Part shown: piece after piece, positions 9,633 through 20,936 of the stretch
Position numbering within the stretch: position 1 is the first letter of the stretch
Layout: each line of letters opens with the position of its first letter
Assembly: GCF_041146795.1 (NCBI RefSeq)
Contig: NC_135170.1
Location: 35,736,659 to 35,800,658, forward strand
Source of the DNA: Maylandia zebra
Taxonomy: Eukaryota; Chordata; Actinopteri; Cichliformes; Cichlidae
Length of the DNA: 64,000 nt
Reading direction: 5' to 3'
Notes under the pieces: generated by a model
Databases searched by the model: none
The model's input: only the letters and a program-made list of their open reading frames with translations
Told to the model about the DNA's origin: nothing
Translations under genes and position numbers: made by a program

Positions 9633-9908
9633 TGGCCTGTGCAGGTACTGCAAGTCATTTAGAACCGATACAGTTCTTACATCATTTTTAAGCTTTATTA
9701 TGATTTAATCCTACAGGATAAACTCGTAGATGTACCTGACAGATCACCTAATGAAACTGTAAATGAAGAAAAACATGGAAAATTTTAATTTTGGATTTTT
9801 TTAAAACAGATTTTTAACACATGGTGCTGCTGTTGGTAAATAGATGCTTGAACTCCTCGTGTTTATTTATTTTAATTAATTATTTTATATTTTTCTTTTC
9901 CACTAAAG

Positions 9909-10160
9909 GGAATCTCGGACGGCTCATCCCGGAAACCGACCATGGCGTCCTTGGCGACAGAACGACACATGCAGATGGCAGGAGCATCTGAGCTCCGATG
10001 GGCCCGCAGGTGTTAGAGAGCTCTCACCTGAGGCGGCGTGCCCCTGGGTCCCCGCTTGGACCGCGACCGCGCACCGAGACTGCGGTGGCGGCAAATGGCT
10101 CATTCTTAAGGATGTTTTTTAAACTTGTTTTTACGATTAAAGACTTGTTAAACTGAAATG
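9909..10160 (+). other. nupr1 terminal exon (3' UTR)
   Basis: Starts after the acceptor at 9908 with GGAATCTCGGAC and ends soon after the poly(A) signal ATTAAA at 10136-10141; a TG/T-rich downstream stretch (GAGTGTTCATTGTTTCTTCC) follows. The exon has no coding frame. The exact cleavage site is not visible. Confidence 0.6.
10136..10141 (+). terminator. nupr1 polyadenylation signal
   Basis: ATTAAA, the commonest variant of the vertebrate poly(A) hexamer, with a T/G-rich element about 20-40 bases downstream. Confidence 0.6.
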
Positions 10161-10799
10161 AGAGTGTTCATTGTTTCTTCCTTTTAGGCCTCAGTGAAAG
10201 AACACAGCCTGTATATAAAAGATGGATGTAGTGAGGCGCCAGGAAAGAGAGCCTAGAAAGTTCAGAGCCACACTAACGTGTTTAAATACCAACGTCTGAG
10301 CTTTTGTGGATGTTCTAAATGTGAAGCACACTCTGACAGCTTGTTGAAACAAAGCACCAGACTCCACTGACAAAAGCAGGAATTAAAGCTTTCAGATCAC
10401 AGGAGTGATGCACTGCTGCTGAGTGCTGCTAAGGGATCGGGAGGACATCTCTTATGACGGGTAAACAGGTGAAAATGTTCTAAATATAACCGTTGCAGTT
10501 GGTGGGCCGTCATTTGAAGCAAGAAAGGTTTTAAAGCGAACCAATCACAGCAGAAGCAGACAACTCAGTTTATGAGGTAAAATCTTGTTTTTGTGAATGG
10601 AGTCTGGTACGGCTAACCCCAGCTGCACTTCCTCAGGCAGAGCTGTTTGAATGCAGGTGAAGAGGTGAAAATGTGCAGGTTAAAGGTCAATCTCATCTGC
10701 AAAGTGATGAAACAAAGTGATTGTGACGCCACGAAGATGGAAACACTGAGAACGTGTAGCAGCGATGTAACTTCACCAGCAGCACTCACACAGGGTTAC
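10161..10799. other. Intergenic, no feature recognised
   Basis: Spacer downstream of nupr1. A TATATAAAA string near 10212 is the only promoter-like word and has no gene after it. Confidence 0.4.
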
Positions 10800-11726
10800 A
10801 GTGAGTTATGGTTAGAGTAAGGGGCTACTGTAAACTAAACGAGTAAAGTAAGGGATTACTATTGCAAAAACAGTAATTAGATTACCGTTACTTTCCAGTA
10901 GGAACGCTGCGTTACTGCGTTACTAAAACCGTGATTTTTTTGCGAGAATGTCTCACAACAGTGACGTAAGCGAGTGCGCCATTAGTGACAACAGCTGTGT
11001 GCAGATCAACAGTGGATCACATATCGAGTGCAGAGAGAGTATGAGCGTGCAGCGTTTAAAGCGTGGAAGTACTGACCTTACTTTGAGTTTGATTCCATAA
11101 AAAGTGACAAAAACATTAGTGTCCGCTGTGCGTGGGAAGAAAACTTCTTTTTACAGCGAAAAAACCCCTAAACTTCCAACAAGCACCGAGTAGCTACGAC
11201 GTAATGGGAAACTCACAGAGAAACTTACGGATCCTTCCACTGACCGTGGCACACCTGCACCAGGGTAAACCTCCGCCTACCGCAGTCCATCTTTACAGTG
11301 AAAATAGAGCAACAGGACCGCTGAGTCTCTGACTTTATTTATTTTCTGCTGTGTTTTACTTGCATCTGTTTGAAAGACTGAGTGTAAACACAAAAATATT
11401 TTATTTTATGTGCTGGAATGTGCAGAAAATAGGTTTAAATAATAATAATAATGGATTGGATTTATATAGCGCTTTTCAAGGCACCCAAAGCGCTTTACAA
11501 TGCCACTATTCATTCACTCTCACATTCACTCACTGGTGGAGGCAGCTACAGTTGTAGCCACAGCTGCTCTGGGGCAGACTGACAGAAGCGAGGCTGCCAT
11601 ATCGCGCCATCGGCCCCTCTGGCCAACACCAGTAGGCGGTAGGGTAAAGTGTCTTGCCCAAGGACACAACGACCAGGACAGTAATTAGTTACTGATTACC
11701 TTTTTCAAGTAACTTGACCAACACTG
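10800..11726 (+). mobile_element. Degenerate hAT element with BED-finger transposase remnant, interrupted by a SINE
   Basis: The left part (10800-10935) and the right end (11681-11726, ending GACCAACACTGG) show the AGTAACT/ATTACTT pattern and CAACACTG terminus also seen at 58092-59874. The interior around 10960-11300 resembles the 5' coding part of fish hAT/ZBED transposases (ATGAGCGTGCAGCGTTTAAA at 11040 onward, then a Cys/Lys-rich stretch). The frame is broken and the catalytic region is absent. A SINE at 11437-11680 sits between the body and the right end. Family assignment comes from memory of similar copies. Confidence 0.6.
11437..11680 (-). mobile_element. SINE copy lacking the tRNA-like head
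   Basis: On the minus strand this matches the body of the full SINE at 51928-52239. It contains GTGTCCTTGGGCAAGACACT, CTACTGGTGTTGGCCAGAGG and CGATATGGCAGCC, and ends in GCGCTATATAAATCCAATCC with an (ATT)n tail at 11437-11453. The head with boxes A and B is missing, so it is a 5'-truncated copy inside the hAT relic. Confidence 0.85.
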
Positions 11727-12059
11727 GTGGAGAGCATGGATCGTCCAGCAGGGGGCAGCATCTCTCAGCCATTGAGAGTCTGGTATGTGTGAAGTGTGTG
11801 AGGACTTTACAGGTCACAGTGATGTGTTGCCTGGCTCCACTTGGACTCTGGCCCTGTTGTTCTGTGAGCACAGACTTTGAGCAGGACTCAGAGAAAAGTG
11901 TCTGATCACACTGAAGTTTATTGTGCTGCAGTTTTAGTTGCGAGCTTATGCAACAGCGCAGCGTTACGTAACACGGACTCTGCGGAGCTCACACTGAAAC
12001 TCGGGACAAGCTGCAGAGCTGTGAGCAGCAGCAGGTGATGAAACCGCACTCAACGCTCA
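11727..12059. other. No feature recognised
   Basis: Intergenic spacer with no supportable gene. Confidence 0.4.
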
Positions 12060-12131
12060 GACGTCCCCGCAATCAAAGACGTCCCCACAATCAAAGACGT
12101 CCCCACAATCAAAGACGTCCCCACAATCAAA
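12060..12131. repeat. 18-bp tandem repeat, four copies
   Basis: The unit GACGTCCCCACAATCAAA is repeated four times with one base change in the first copy. It is a small minisatellite. Confidence 0.92.
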
Positions 12132-12339
12132 GATGCGCCGACGACCTTTTGGGTTTTTATGTGGAGTAAAAATCATCCCACAGGTTTCTACACTCAGCGA
12201 GCACTTCATTAGGAATTAGCATAGTAACCTTCAGCATCTCAATTTTAATAGCACACAAACTGTATATAAATGATGGACATAGGCAAATATGACATCATCC
12301 ATGTCCTGCATTAACATTTGATCGTGTTCTTGGGTTTTT

Positions 12340-12610
12340 GTTTAAACTAATGAAACTGTTCAGAAAGAAGCACACGGGGGTAAAGAGCCCGGTCATTCAG
12401 GAGGAGCTCGGTGTGGAGTCGCTGCCTCTCCACATGGAGCCCGTGGAGGTGATTCAGGATGTTCTGGGCAGACCTGAGAGTATGTCTCAGCTGGCTTGGG
12501 AACCCCTCAGTACTCCAGAAGAAATAGCCTGAGGCCCTGGGCAGGAGAGCGATGTGGGCGTATCTATGCTCGCCATTGTGATCCCTGTTATCACCAACTG
12601 GGGTTTAAGT
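12340..12610 (+). mobile_element. Decayed 3' end of an RTE-like LINE
   Basis: The stretch encoding GVESLPLHMEPVEVIQDVLG, and then LAWEPLSTPEE, follows the pattern of the C-terminal tail found in many fish RTE-type LINEs (paraphrased: a Leu-His-Ile-Glu/Pro block, a Val-Glu-Val segment, then Leu-Ala-Trp-Glu-Arg-Leu). Several blocks are deleted and a stop follows. The match is from memory and the copy is old. Confidence 0.45.
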
Positions 12611-13637
12611 TTTGTTGGGCCAGCTAACACAGAGCAGCCGGACTGTGCTGAACTTGTTTTGAGTGCCCAGCCTCAGGAGTCCAGGACAAACCGTCCACAT
12701 CACCTCGACCTGTTTGGGTCTCCCTCTCGAAGCTGTTTTATTCTTCCTCATGGAAACATTTTGGGTCAATAATTTTTTGTACCTAATAAAAGGATCAAAT
12801 CAGTCTTGTTCTAAAGTCTTGGCTGGCTGGCGAGATCAGGTCTGTGACAGCGATGGTTGTTGTTGTTTGCTTGTTTTTATAAAGAAATGTTTGATTAGTT
12901 TGATTAGGTGACAGTTTAAAAAAAGCTTTTCAGGTATGAGCTGGGTGTGGTCATGTGACCTGCAGGTTGACTGTGTGTTTGCAGCTGTGCAGATGTTTCT
13001 GGCCGTGTGTTTATTAAAGTGAAGCTCCGCGTACCTGCAGCAGCTCTCCTCTGAATCTGAACCATCGCTGTGATTGGTTCATTGCCCGCCTCTCTCCGTG
13101 TGAGCGCAGATACGGCGTGAGGCGGGACGCTTATTGAACACAGGCGCTTTCGTGTGTGCCGTCAGGGCTTCAGCGGCGGAGATGCCTCGCTGACAGCCGC
13201 AGACACTTTTCATTATTATTTCATATCTGAAGTCTTTCCAGAAAAAACAGGAGTTCGCTACTCTGTACTTTTCCTCATCTCAACAACAAATCTCATGTGT
13301 GGCATAAACCCAGCTGTGCTCTGCTGGACCTTTGTTTCTTTAACAGCCCTGAAACTGGACTCAATAGAGACCCCAATACTCAATACAGAGTAATTTGCTG
13401 CTTTTTCCTGATTGGTTCCCCTTTATTACTCTTGTTTTTTAAACTGCACAAACTGTTAATAATAGAAGCACGTAGGCACCCTTCAACATTAGTGTTTTGC
13501 CATATTTAGACAAGAAGGTGGAATGCTGTTATCAGCTAATTCTAGCTTGTTAGACTGTATCTGGTCTTTAAGTGATGACGTATGAACCCTGGTTCCAAAC
13601 TACTCTGTGTTCATTAAGGCTGTTGTGTTTCTAACAT
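12611..13637. other. Intergenic, no gene recognised
   Basis: No domain-bearing frame. The CG-richer stretch near 13080-13200 has no promoter word that I would defend. Confidence 0.4.
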
Positions 13638-13745
13638 GTTTTAATGTTTGTATATGTATATAACCTGGTATTGTGGATGGATTATCTCAGTTGTTCTCCT
13701 GACTGAAGTTCGTTTACAGCATCCTGCCATGCGACTGCATTTAAC
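13638..13745 (-). repeat. Fragment of a dispersed element, inverted partner of 43383-43480
   Basis: The reverse complement of this stretch matches 43383-43480 closely, including GCATGGCAGGATGCTGTAAA and GAGAACAACTGAGATAATCC. The larger copy at about 43200-43745 seems to be the fuller element. Confidence 0.8.
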
Positions 13746-13803
13746 TGTGTTGTTGGTCAGATGATGTCACTAAAAATGGATGTTAGAGGAACCTACAGGT
13801 GGC

Positions 13804-13868
13804 AGTTAGCTACAGGTGGCAGTTAGCTGCTAGCTGTCTGCAAAGATAGCTAGCAGCTAACTGCTAGC
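13804..13868. repeat. 15-bp perfect inverted repeat with tandem GCAGTTAGCT motifs
   Basis: AGTTAGCTGCTAGCT (13821-13835) and its reverse complement (13848-13862) enclose a 12-base loop. Just upstream, ACAGGTGGCAGTTAGCT is repeated in tandem. It could extrude as a hairpin. Confidence 0.9.
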
Positions 13869-16227
13869 AAAACATGTTAGCATCAGTAGTAACTTGTGGA
13901 AACTTTAAAATGCAGAACTCAGAAACCTCTGGGTCACGTCACCATGGCGACATATATCTTTTATAAAAGTCTCTACTGAAGGCCCAAAGTTTAAAGAAGT
14001 TGACAAGTCATATCTATAATTTAACATCCAACTCTGCGGCGGCTTCACTTGCCTCAGCTGAGGGAGTCGGGAGTTAGCCGGGCGCCGGGCAGGATGTGGA
14101 AACTTCAGAGACTGGAGGCTGATTTGTGTCAGAGTGAAAACAGAACACGCTTCATCAAATCTACACCTGCAGGCTAAAGGATGCTCATCCAACGTTTTAT
14201 CGGTCTCGGAAAGATACCTGTAAATGATTTATATTTCTAGGTATTTTTGCCCCCATCCGTGGAAAAACGACTTTGCTCCCTTTAATGGAGGCCTTCTTCA
14301 GTAAGAGGCTGGAACAAATAAATGGCTCCGTATCATCAAGATGCCATCAAAGGGACCAAAACGTTCAGATAAATCTATTTATTCATTCATTTACGTAAAC
14401 GGGCATGTTTGGAGTTTACCTTCATATTTAATTTAAAATGTAATATTTTTTTATTTATAGCTGTCTTATTTGTGATTCTCACAAAACCAAGCATGTATTA
14501 TTATGTTTTATATTTTTGATGCATTTGATGGATTATTTATTCCTGTATTATTCATGACTTTGGCATCGTCTGCCTGTCACAGCGTGAACCCTGCCGCTCT
14601 GATCAGCTGAGGGATTTGAGGGTTTTTCAGTCCACGGGCTGACGCGCAGCACACCTGAACCATCTCACCTGTTTGCAGATCATGACCTTCAGTCCGGAGC
14701 CGTCATGGGCCTCCTGCTGCCGGGAAACCAGATCCCGAGCATTTAGTGAGACAGAATCAGCTCGTGCGGTGCGAACGGGCCAACTAAACGGTCTATTTCT
14801 GCTTAATCCTGACTTCCTGTTTGGCTCCACCACCGTTGTAAGCGATGCTGCTGGAAAAATCTGCTGCTGCTGGACGAGCGGGGAGCAGGATGGATCGGAT
14901 CCCCCGCACACCTGCAGGATTTGGCTCTGATGTGGAAACAGGGATCAGGAATATTTATACACGCTTACATAACCAGCCTCACCATTCAACATCCAGATCA
15001 GTGTTTCTGTACCACTATCGCACACACACGCCTCCCCCATCACCTCCCCCTCTGCAGAGGAGATACCAGTGCTCTTAGAAACTCCCCTGGTTGCCTAGCA
15101 ACTGGTCCTGAGGATTGCCAAAGAGACAGAGATCATTCGTCTGTTATGAGTGGGTAATATGATATTGTGTAAGTGGGGGTGTAAGCTTTCATGTCCATGT
15201 TTGTGAGGACCGACTGAAGTTTTTTTGGAACCAGAGCGCGTTTGAGGGCTCAGCTGTGATGAGTCGGGACGCCGTCCACGTCTGCCCTCGACCGTCACTC
15301 GTGCACCACATGTTCTGCATGTATGTACGCAAATCAGACATTTCATGGAGTTTCTGTAAAGTTGGGACACATTTTGTGTATTGGGGACAAACGTTTATCA
15401 AATATTGAACCATTAAAGAAAATATTCATGATATAAACTGAAACATAACCAATAAAGTAAATTTCCTTTGTTGAAATCTGATTATTTCTACGTTATGTTT
15501 ATATAAATGTATCTGTTTGGGTGTATAAAGCCTGTTAAGTAAACTTCCAGCTTCGTTACAATTTCATCCTCTTTTTGCCCCACAGTGACACGCAGGAACA
15601 TTCAGGTCGAGGCTGAGTACTAAAGGTTCAGTCCTGGTTACTAATCTGGCCTCCATGTTTGTGGACAGCAGGTTAACAGCGGTTAAAGGTCAGAGAGGTC
15701 GGACTAAAGCACAAAAATCTATAAACCTGTGTCATACAGTGAAATGAAAACAAAACACATCGACTGGCGAGGAGTCCGTCTTCGCATCATAACGAGTCTC
15801 ATATCGAGGCTGACGGAGATAAACACGCTTTCAGACGTGATGGAGACTCAGGCGGTGACGAGGATGCGGAGAGCTGAATGAAATCAGCCCAGATCGAACT
15901 TCCTGCTGCCGATGGTATCTGCTGTGTGAGCTGCTGGTTTTATTACAGGGAACAGCGGGCGCGAGGGAAAGGTCGCCCTGCAGATATTGTTTTCTCGTTC
16001 CCGGCGGCCTGCGGGTCACAAATATCGACTGGGCCGCTTCCTGTTATACGAATGAAACCGTATTCGGGAGAGAGGACGCGAGCAGGCGGGCAGAGGGAGC
16101 TGAACACAAATGAACTTTAATGTTACAGTTTGGCTACAAGAACACGTAACATACGCGAACTGTCTGCAGAGTTTATGTCCTGTTACAGCTGCGGCACATT
16201 CAGCACGAAGCTCTGAGGCAGCTGCTG
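13869..16227. other. Intergenic, no gene recognised
   Basis: Several short open frames occur (for example 14627-14911 and 15095-15370), but none has a domain, splice context or promoter I can defend. TATA-like words occur by chance in AT-rich parts. Confidence 0.4.
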
Positions 16228-16447
16228 TTAACAAAGGAGGGAAGAAAGTAAAAGAAAAGAAAGAAAGGAGGAAGTAAAGGAACCTAAGAAAGGAAATGAA
16301 GAAAAGATGGAAGGAAGGAGGCAAAGAATGGAGAAAGAACAAAAAAGAAAGAAGAGAAAAGGTAAAAAGAAAAAGCAGCAAACGAAGGAATATGAGGAAT
16401 GAAAAGGAAAAGGCGGGATGGAGGAGAGGAAGGAAGGAAGGAAGGAT
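16228..16447. repeat. Polypurine tract (GAAG/GGAA-rich)
   Basis: About 220 bp almost entirely A and G on the plus strand, ending in GGAAGGAAGGAAGGA. It leaves long frames open on the minus strand (Phe/Leu/Ser-rich) that are not genes. Confidence 0.93.
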
Positions 16448-18298
16448 GAATTCCTCAACCACTCGTCAAATATGTAGGTTTCATTTCAAAAATAAAAACA
16501 TTGTTATGACCTGTTTTTGCTTGCACCACCTACACGCTGCTATCACACCTGATGTAGCTGCTTTCAGGGATTAGATTGGAGGTGTGCAGTGCTGCATACG
16601 CTCGCTGCTACACGAAGTTGCAGCGTTACAGGAGGAAGTGTGGTGCTGGTTGGGGCAAGATAACCATTTACAAACTCATCAAGCAAGAACAAATCCACAC
16701 AGGCAGGAACACCATCTCCTCCACCGCAACAGGTAAGTGAACGAAGGGAACAGACGTAAACACACCGGTTCTCATCCAGCGCTTTTCTGCTCATTCACAC
16801 AAGAACGTTTGCTCTTTTTCTGTAAGTGCTTTCCAACAGTCACACTCTGATGGATGCATCAGCAACTTGGGGTTAGTGTCTTGCCCAAGGATATGTGCAA
16901 GGGTTAGGCAGGCTAAGGTGTGGTTAGACGCACAAACACAAACACAGCTCTCTCTCCAAATGTAGCCCGAAGCCACGGGAATGTTCTGTTTGTGGTGACA
17001 ACAGAAACTAAGCAGGAACTCGTACTGATCCTTGGGGAACAGCACAGATAAAAGAACAGATAAGAGGGAAACCAAGCAGTCCTTAGCAGAGCTGCATCTC
17101 TGCAGATGATCACTGAGGACTTTGAGTGTCTGTGCTGTTAACGGTAGATTGACTTTCAGAGGACGTGTCTGAGCTGGCCGGCCATCCGAGGCCCTCGTTT
17201 TGTTCAGAAGAAGCGTTCCTGTTCTCCTCATCTGTGAAAACATCCTAAATATCTGCTGGAGCCATTTAATCCCAGCTACGATCATTTATTTACATCTGAT
17301 TTACACAGTTTAAAAAAGCAAAGTCAGTTTCTCTTCGCAGCTTTTAATCTACTGCAGCTTCCAAATGATCAGGTTTAAACCTGTTTCCACTTCCAGTAAT
17401 CGCGTCGTCTTCTCTGTATCTTATACGTCTATTTGTTTTCCTCGGATTCTTCTCATTTGCATTTGAATGATTTGCTGTTTTTAAAAAGTGCTTTGAAATG
17501 TCTTCCTGTATAAAATGTGTTAAATGATCTCGCCGTGGCCTGCAGTGGTAACAGTGACCCCAGCAAAGGCCTGAGCGTCTGGGTCACGTCATTTTTCACC
17601 TCAGTTGTGAATATCTGACACTGTAATATAAATATTTGCTAAAGAAAAGGAAAAGCATCATAAAGAGGTTATTCTGAGTAAAATGTTCCCGCCCTGAGAC
17701 TGGAGCAGCAGTGAGTGAGTCTGCAGTTAATCTCGTCCACAGTGCAGCCTGCAGGTCTTCACAGAAGTCATTATGGCTGCTAATGATAAGATGTTAAGAA
17801 ATGTTAAGTTCACCGCGCAGCGACTCCCCACGAAAGCACTGAGCTGACTTTGGTCTTAGTGGAACGCAACGATCCCCGAACATCGAACGCTCACAAACGC
17901 ACACTGACACGCGCTGACTCGTGCATAATGACGATGATCAGAGCACGAGAGGAAAAAAGCTCCGCTTGAAGGTTTGTAAAAATAAAAAGGCACAAACTCT
18001 TTTTCGTGTGCCAAACACTCGGCGTCGTCAGTGCTAGAAAATTAGACTTTGTTTGAAAGACGAATTTAAACTCAAAGGATGTTCATGCGTGTGTTTGTTC
18101 TGGTCCCGCCTTCAGAGAGAACGTTCTCAGCTCCAGATCGTTTACTCTGGTCTGAATCCTTTGAGTTTGTCAGCTTTTTTCTGTGGTTTCGTTTCTTGTC
18201 CACAAAGAAAGCTCAAAGCTAACTGCGAGTGAACCACGATGCAGCACTGCAAACACTCAGCGGGCTGAGGTCACACAGACTGAGCGTATGGGGTTAAA
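16448..18298. other. Intergenic, only a SINE scrap recognised
   Basis: At 16868-16895 the block GGGGTTAGTGTCTTGCCCAAGG is a minus-strand SINE scrap like the one at 6121-6443. Otherwise I see no gene or element. Confidence 0.45.
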
Positions 18299-18300
18299 AG

Positions 18301-18927
18301 GGTCACCAAGACCACAACAACCTGGTGCTGAATGCCCAGAAGACAGTGGAGATTATTGTGGACTTCAGGAAGCACACAGCTCCACTCCCCCCCATCATCC
18401 TGACTGACACCCCCATCACCTCTGTGGACTCATTCCGCTTCCTGGGTACCACCATCACCCAGGACCTGAAGTGGGAGCCCACCATCACCTCCGTCATCAA
18501 GAAAGCCCAGCAGAGGATGTACTTCCTGAGGCAGCTGAAGAAATTCAACCTGCCAACACGGACGATGATGCAATTCTACACCGCAATCATCGAGTCCATC
18601 CTCACCTCCTCCATCACCGTGTGGTACGCTGGAGCCACTATCAGGGACAAACAGAGACTGCAGCGTGTCGTGCGCTCTGCTGAGAAGGTGATTGGCTGCA
18701 GACTCCCATCTCTGCAGGACCTGTACACCTCCAGGACACTGGGGCGTGCAGCTCGGATGTCAGCTGACCCTTCTCACCCTGGACACAGTCTGTTTGACCT
18801 GCTCCCCTCAGGCAGGAGGCTCCGGTCCATTCGCACCAGAACCTCTCGCCATAAGAACAGTTTCTTCCCCTCTGCTGTTGGACTCATGAACAATAACCGT
18901 ATGACTGTTCCCACCACTAACACATGA
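18301..18927 (+). pseudogene. C-terminal part of LINE reverse transcriptase (L2/Rex1 type)
   Basis: About 200 codons remain open to the stop TGA at 18925-18927. Recognisable family blocks are VEIIVDFRK, FRFLGTTITQDLKW, KKAQQRMYFLRQLKKF, a FYTAIIESIL..SSITVWYAG segment, LQRVVRSAEKVIG and a final FDLLPSGRRLRSIRTRT. The catalytic YADD core lies upstream and is missing. Because the remaining frame is undamaged, the insertion is probably fairly recent. Confidence 0.88.
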
Positions 18928-18982
18928 CCCTACGCTGTGTTCACTGCATCATTCCATGTTTGCACTGATCACCACCTGCACT

Positions 18983-19037
18983 CATGTATATATCATGTAT
19001 ATATCATGTATATATCATGTATATATCATGTATATAT
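18983..19037. repeat. 11-bp tandem repeat, five copies
   Basis: The unit CATGTATATAT is repeated five times exactly, inside the 3' UTR of the LINE copy. Confidence 0.92.
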
Positions 19038-19218
19038 CTATCTACTTAACACTTTAATTATTATTCTTATTTTAATTTTTTCATGTCTATTTAAGCGTAA
19101 TTTATGACAGTATGTTTGCACTGAAGTACCGCAGCAATTTCCTAATGTTGTAAACCTGCTCAACATTTGGCAATAAAACCCTTTCTGATTCTGATTCTGA
19201 TTCTGATTCTGATTCTGA

Positions 19219-20400
19219 AAGCGTGCGCTCATATGGTTGCTGGTGTTTCTCTGCAGGACTGTTTCAAGTTTACAAGCGTCGGCAGATTTGGGGTGGGGAG
19301 TGTTGACACAAACATTGAGAGTACTGACACAGGTATTGGTGTTGAATCGATACTACCACGATGGGAACGATATTTTAGTTTCACTGTGTTGCTCATCAGA
19401 AAGAAGCTCCTCCCCCTGACTGCAGGTAGGCTGCAGCGAGTGACAGCGAGCAGCTTCACATGGAGATATTTGATGGCGTACATGAAGCAAAACTCGACTG
19501 TGACAAGACTCAGACCTGCAGCTCAGAGGTCAGAGGTCACAGGCAGTTCTTTCAGAGAGGTAAAGAATCTCCAGGTAACTGATGACGATAACAGCGATGC
19601 TTCAGTAAATGTTATCGGTCATCATGCTGGTTCTTCAGCAGACTATATTCACACAGTCCAATAAAACATTCAGCCCTCTGACACCAGTGTGTCGTTTGAG
19701 CTGGAATCCTAACCTGGAGCTCCATCTATGAAAGTGTGTGAAAATAAAAACTGTCAGGTCCATTTTTATTTGAAGAGCAGAAGCTGACCCACACGTCTCT
19801 CATTCAGGACTCCAGTAGGTTCAAAGCACGTGAAAACCTGTGAACGGTGCATTTGTAACAGTGAAGAACAGCAATCACATCATTTAGTGGTCATGTATGC
19901 AGATTTAGTATAGTGATGGTCATTCACCTCAAATTATGACACGCTGCTCTCCCCTGCACACGTTAAAAATATCAGTGCTTGGTATCGGACTGTGATATCA
20001 GACACTCTTCCAGAGGTTTCCAGGAGTCGCTGGCTGGCCTCTACACCCGTGTGACGGAGGAAGCAGGTGCCTTGTTTGTTTGTTTGGTCGACAACATGGA
20101 GGATCCTCCTGCATCCCAGAATGCAAAGCATATCTGAGTTCAGGAAGGTTCTTTGGTCGCCTCACCATAAACAGTCACTGGGAACAGGACTGAGACCACT
20201 CCCCTCACAGCTGTGGTTGCCTCGAGTTACACGCCACATCTGCACAAATAAACTGCAGCGAGCGGGAAAGACTAAGCAGCGCACGTGTTACACATCGCAA
20301 TGCAAACACGTAAGAGCTCAGACGAACCCCGATGTGGCTTCACTGAGGATCAAAGACGATTTTATACCTGCTGCGTTGTGCAAACAGCGCCGTCGGATGT
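19219..20400. other. Intergenic, no gene recognised
   Basis: The open frame at 19167-19664 begins in the LINE tail and has no recognisable domain. Nothing else was found. Confidence 0.4.
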
Positions 20401-20936
20401 CTAACATGCAAGCACTTGGTGACAGTGGGAAAGAAAAACAACAGGAAGAAACCTCTCGCAGGCTCAGGGAGGGGCGGGGCCATCTGCTGTGATTGGTTGG
20501 AGGTGAGCAAATGAAGACAGGATAAAGACATGCTGTGGAAGAGAGACAGAGGTTAATAACAGATATGATTCAGTGCAGAGAGGTCTGTTAACACATAGTG
20601 AGTGAAGAAGAAACGCCCAGTGCATCATGGGAATCCCCCGGCAGCCTACGTCTATTGCAGCATAACTAAGGGAGGATTCAGGGTCACCTGGTCCAGCCCT
20701 AACTATATGCTTTAGCAAAAAGGAAAGTTTGAAGCCTAATCTTGAAAGTAGAGATAGTGTCTGTCTCCTGAATCCAAACTGGAAGCTGGTTCCACAGAAG
20801 AGGGGCCTGAAAACTGAAGGCTCTGCCTCCCATTCTACTTTTAAATACTCTAGGAACAACAAGTAGGCCTGCAGAGCGAGAGCGAAGTGCTCTAATAGGG
20901 TGATATGGTACTACAAGGTCATTAACAGATGCTTTG
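20401..20936 (+). repeat. Interspersed repeat family A, longest copy (A1)
   Basis: Contains the blocks shared by the other family-A copies: GTGACAGTGGGAAAG, AACAGGAAGAAACCTCTC, GGCTCAGGGAGGGGCGGGGC and GATAAAGACATGCTGTGGAAGAG. It then continues with a further 300 bp (to ATATGGTACTACAAGGTC) seen only in this copy. I recognise this as a very common fish interspersed repeat but cannot assign its class. Open frames in it are not host genes. Confidence 0.85.

Larger units (their letters stand above)
8698..9908 (+). other. nupr1 intron within the 3' UTR
   Basis: Runs from donor GTAAAC (8698) to an acceptor preceded by TTTTCTTTTCCACTAAAG (AG at 9907-9908). It contains a perfect 19-bp inverted repeat (9208-9257) and a long pyrimidine tract (9463-9632). 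Boundaries are inferred from splice consensus and the family's usual three-exon structure. Confidence 0.6.
18299..19218 (+). mobile_element. 5'-truncated L2/Rex1-like LINE with (TGATTC)n tail
   Basis: Holds the last third of a LINE ORF2, a short 3' UTR with an 11-bp tandem repeat, the signal AATAAA near 19172 and a tail of about five TGATTC units (19184-19218). Everything 5' of the RT thumb is absent. The element is a typical dead-on-arrival copy. Confidence 0.85.

Noticed and set aside
10211-10219. TATATAAAA as a promoter
   Set aside because: It lies just after the nupr1 poly(A) site and no gene follows.
12060-12131. Possible CRISPR-like direct repeat
   Set aside because: The units are contiguous 18-bp copies with no unique spacers: a minisatellite in a vertebrate genome.
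16016-16574. Phe/Ser/Leu-rich minus-strand frame and Lys/Arg-rich plus-strand frame
   Set aside because: They are translations of a polypurine tract, a composition artefact.
20464-20862. 132-codon minus-strand frame
   Set aside because: It lies wholly within interspersed repeat family A, so it is not a host gene.
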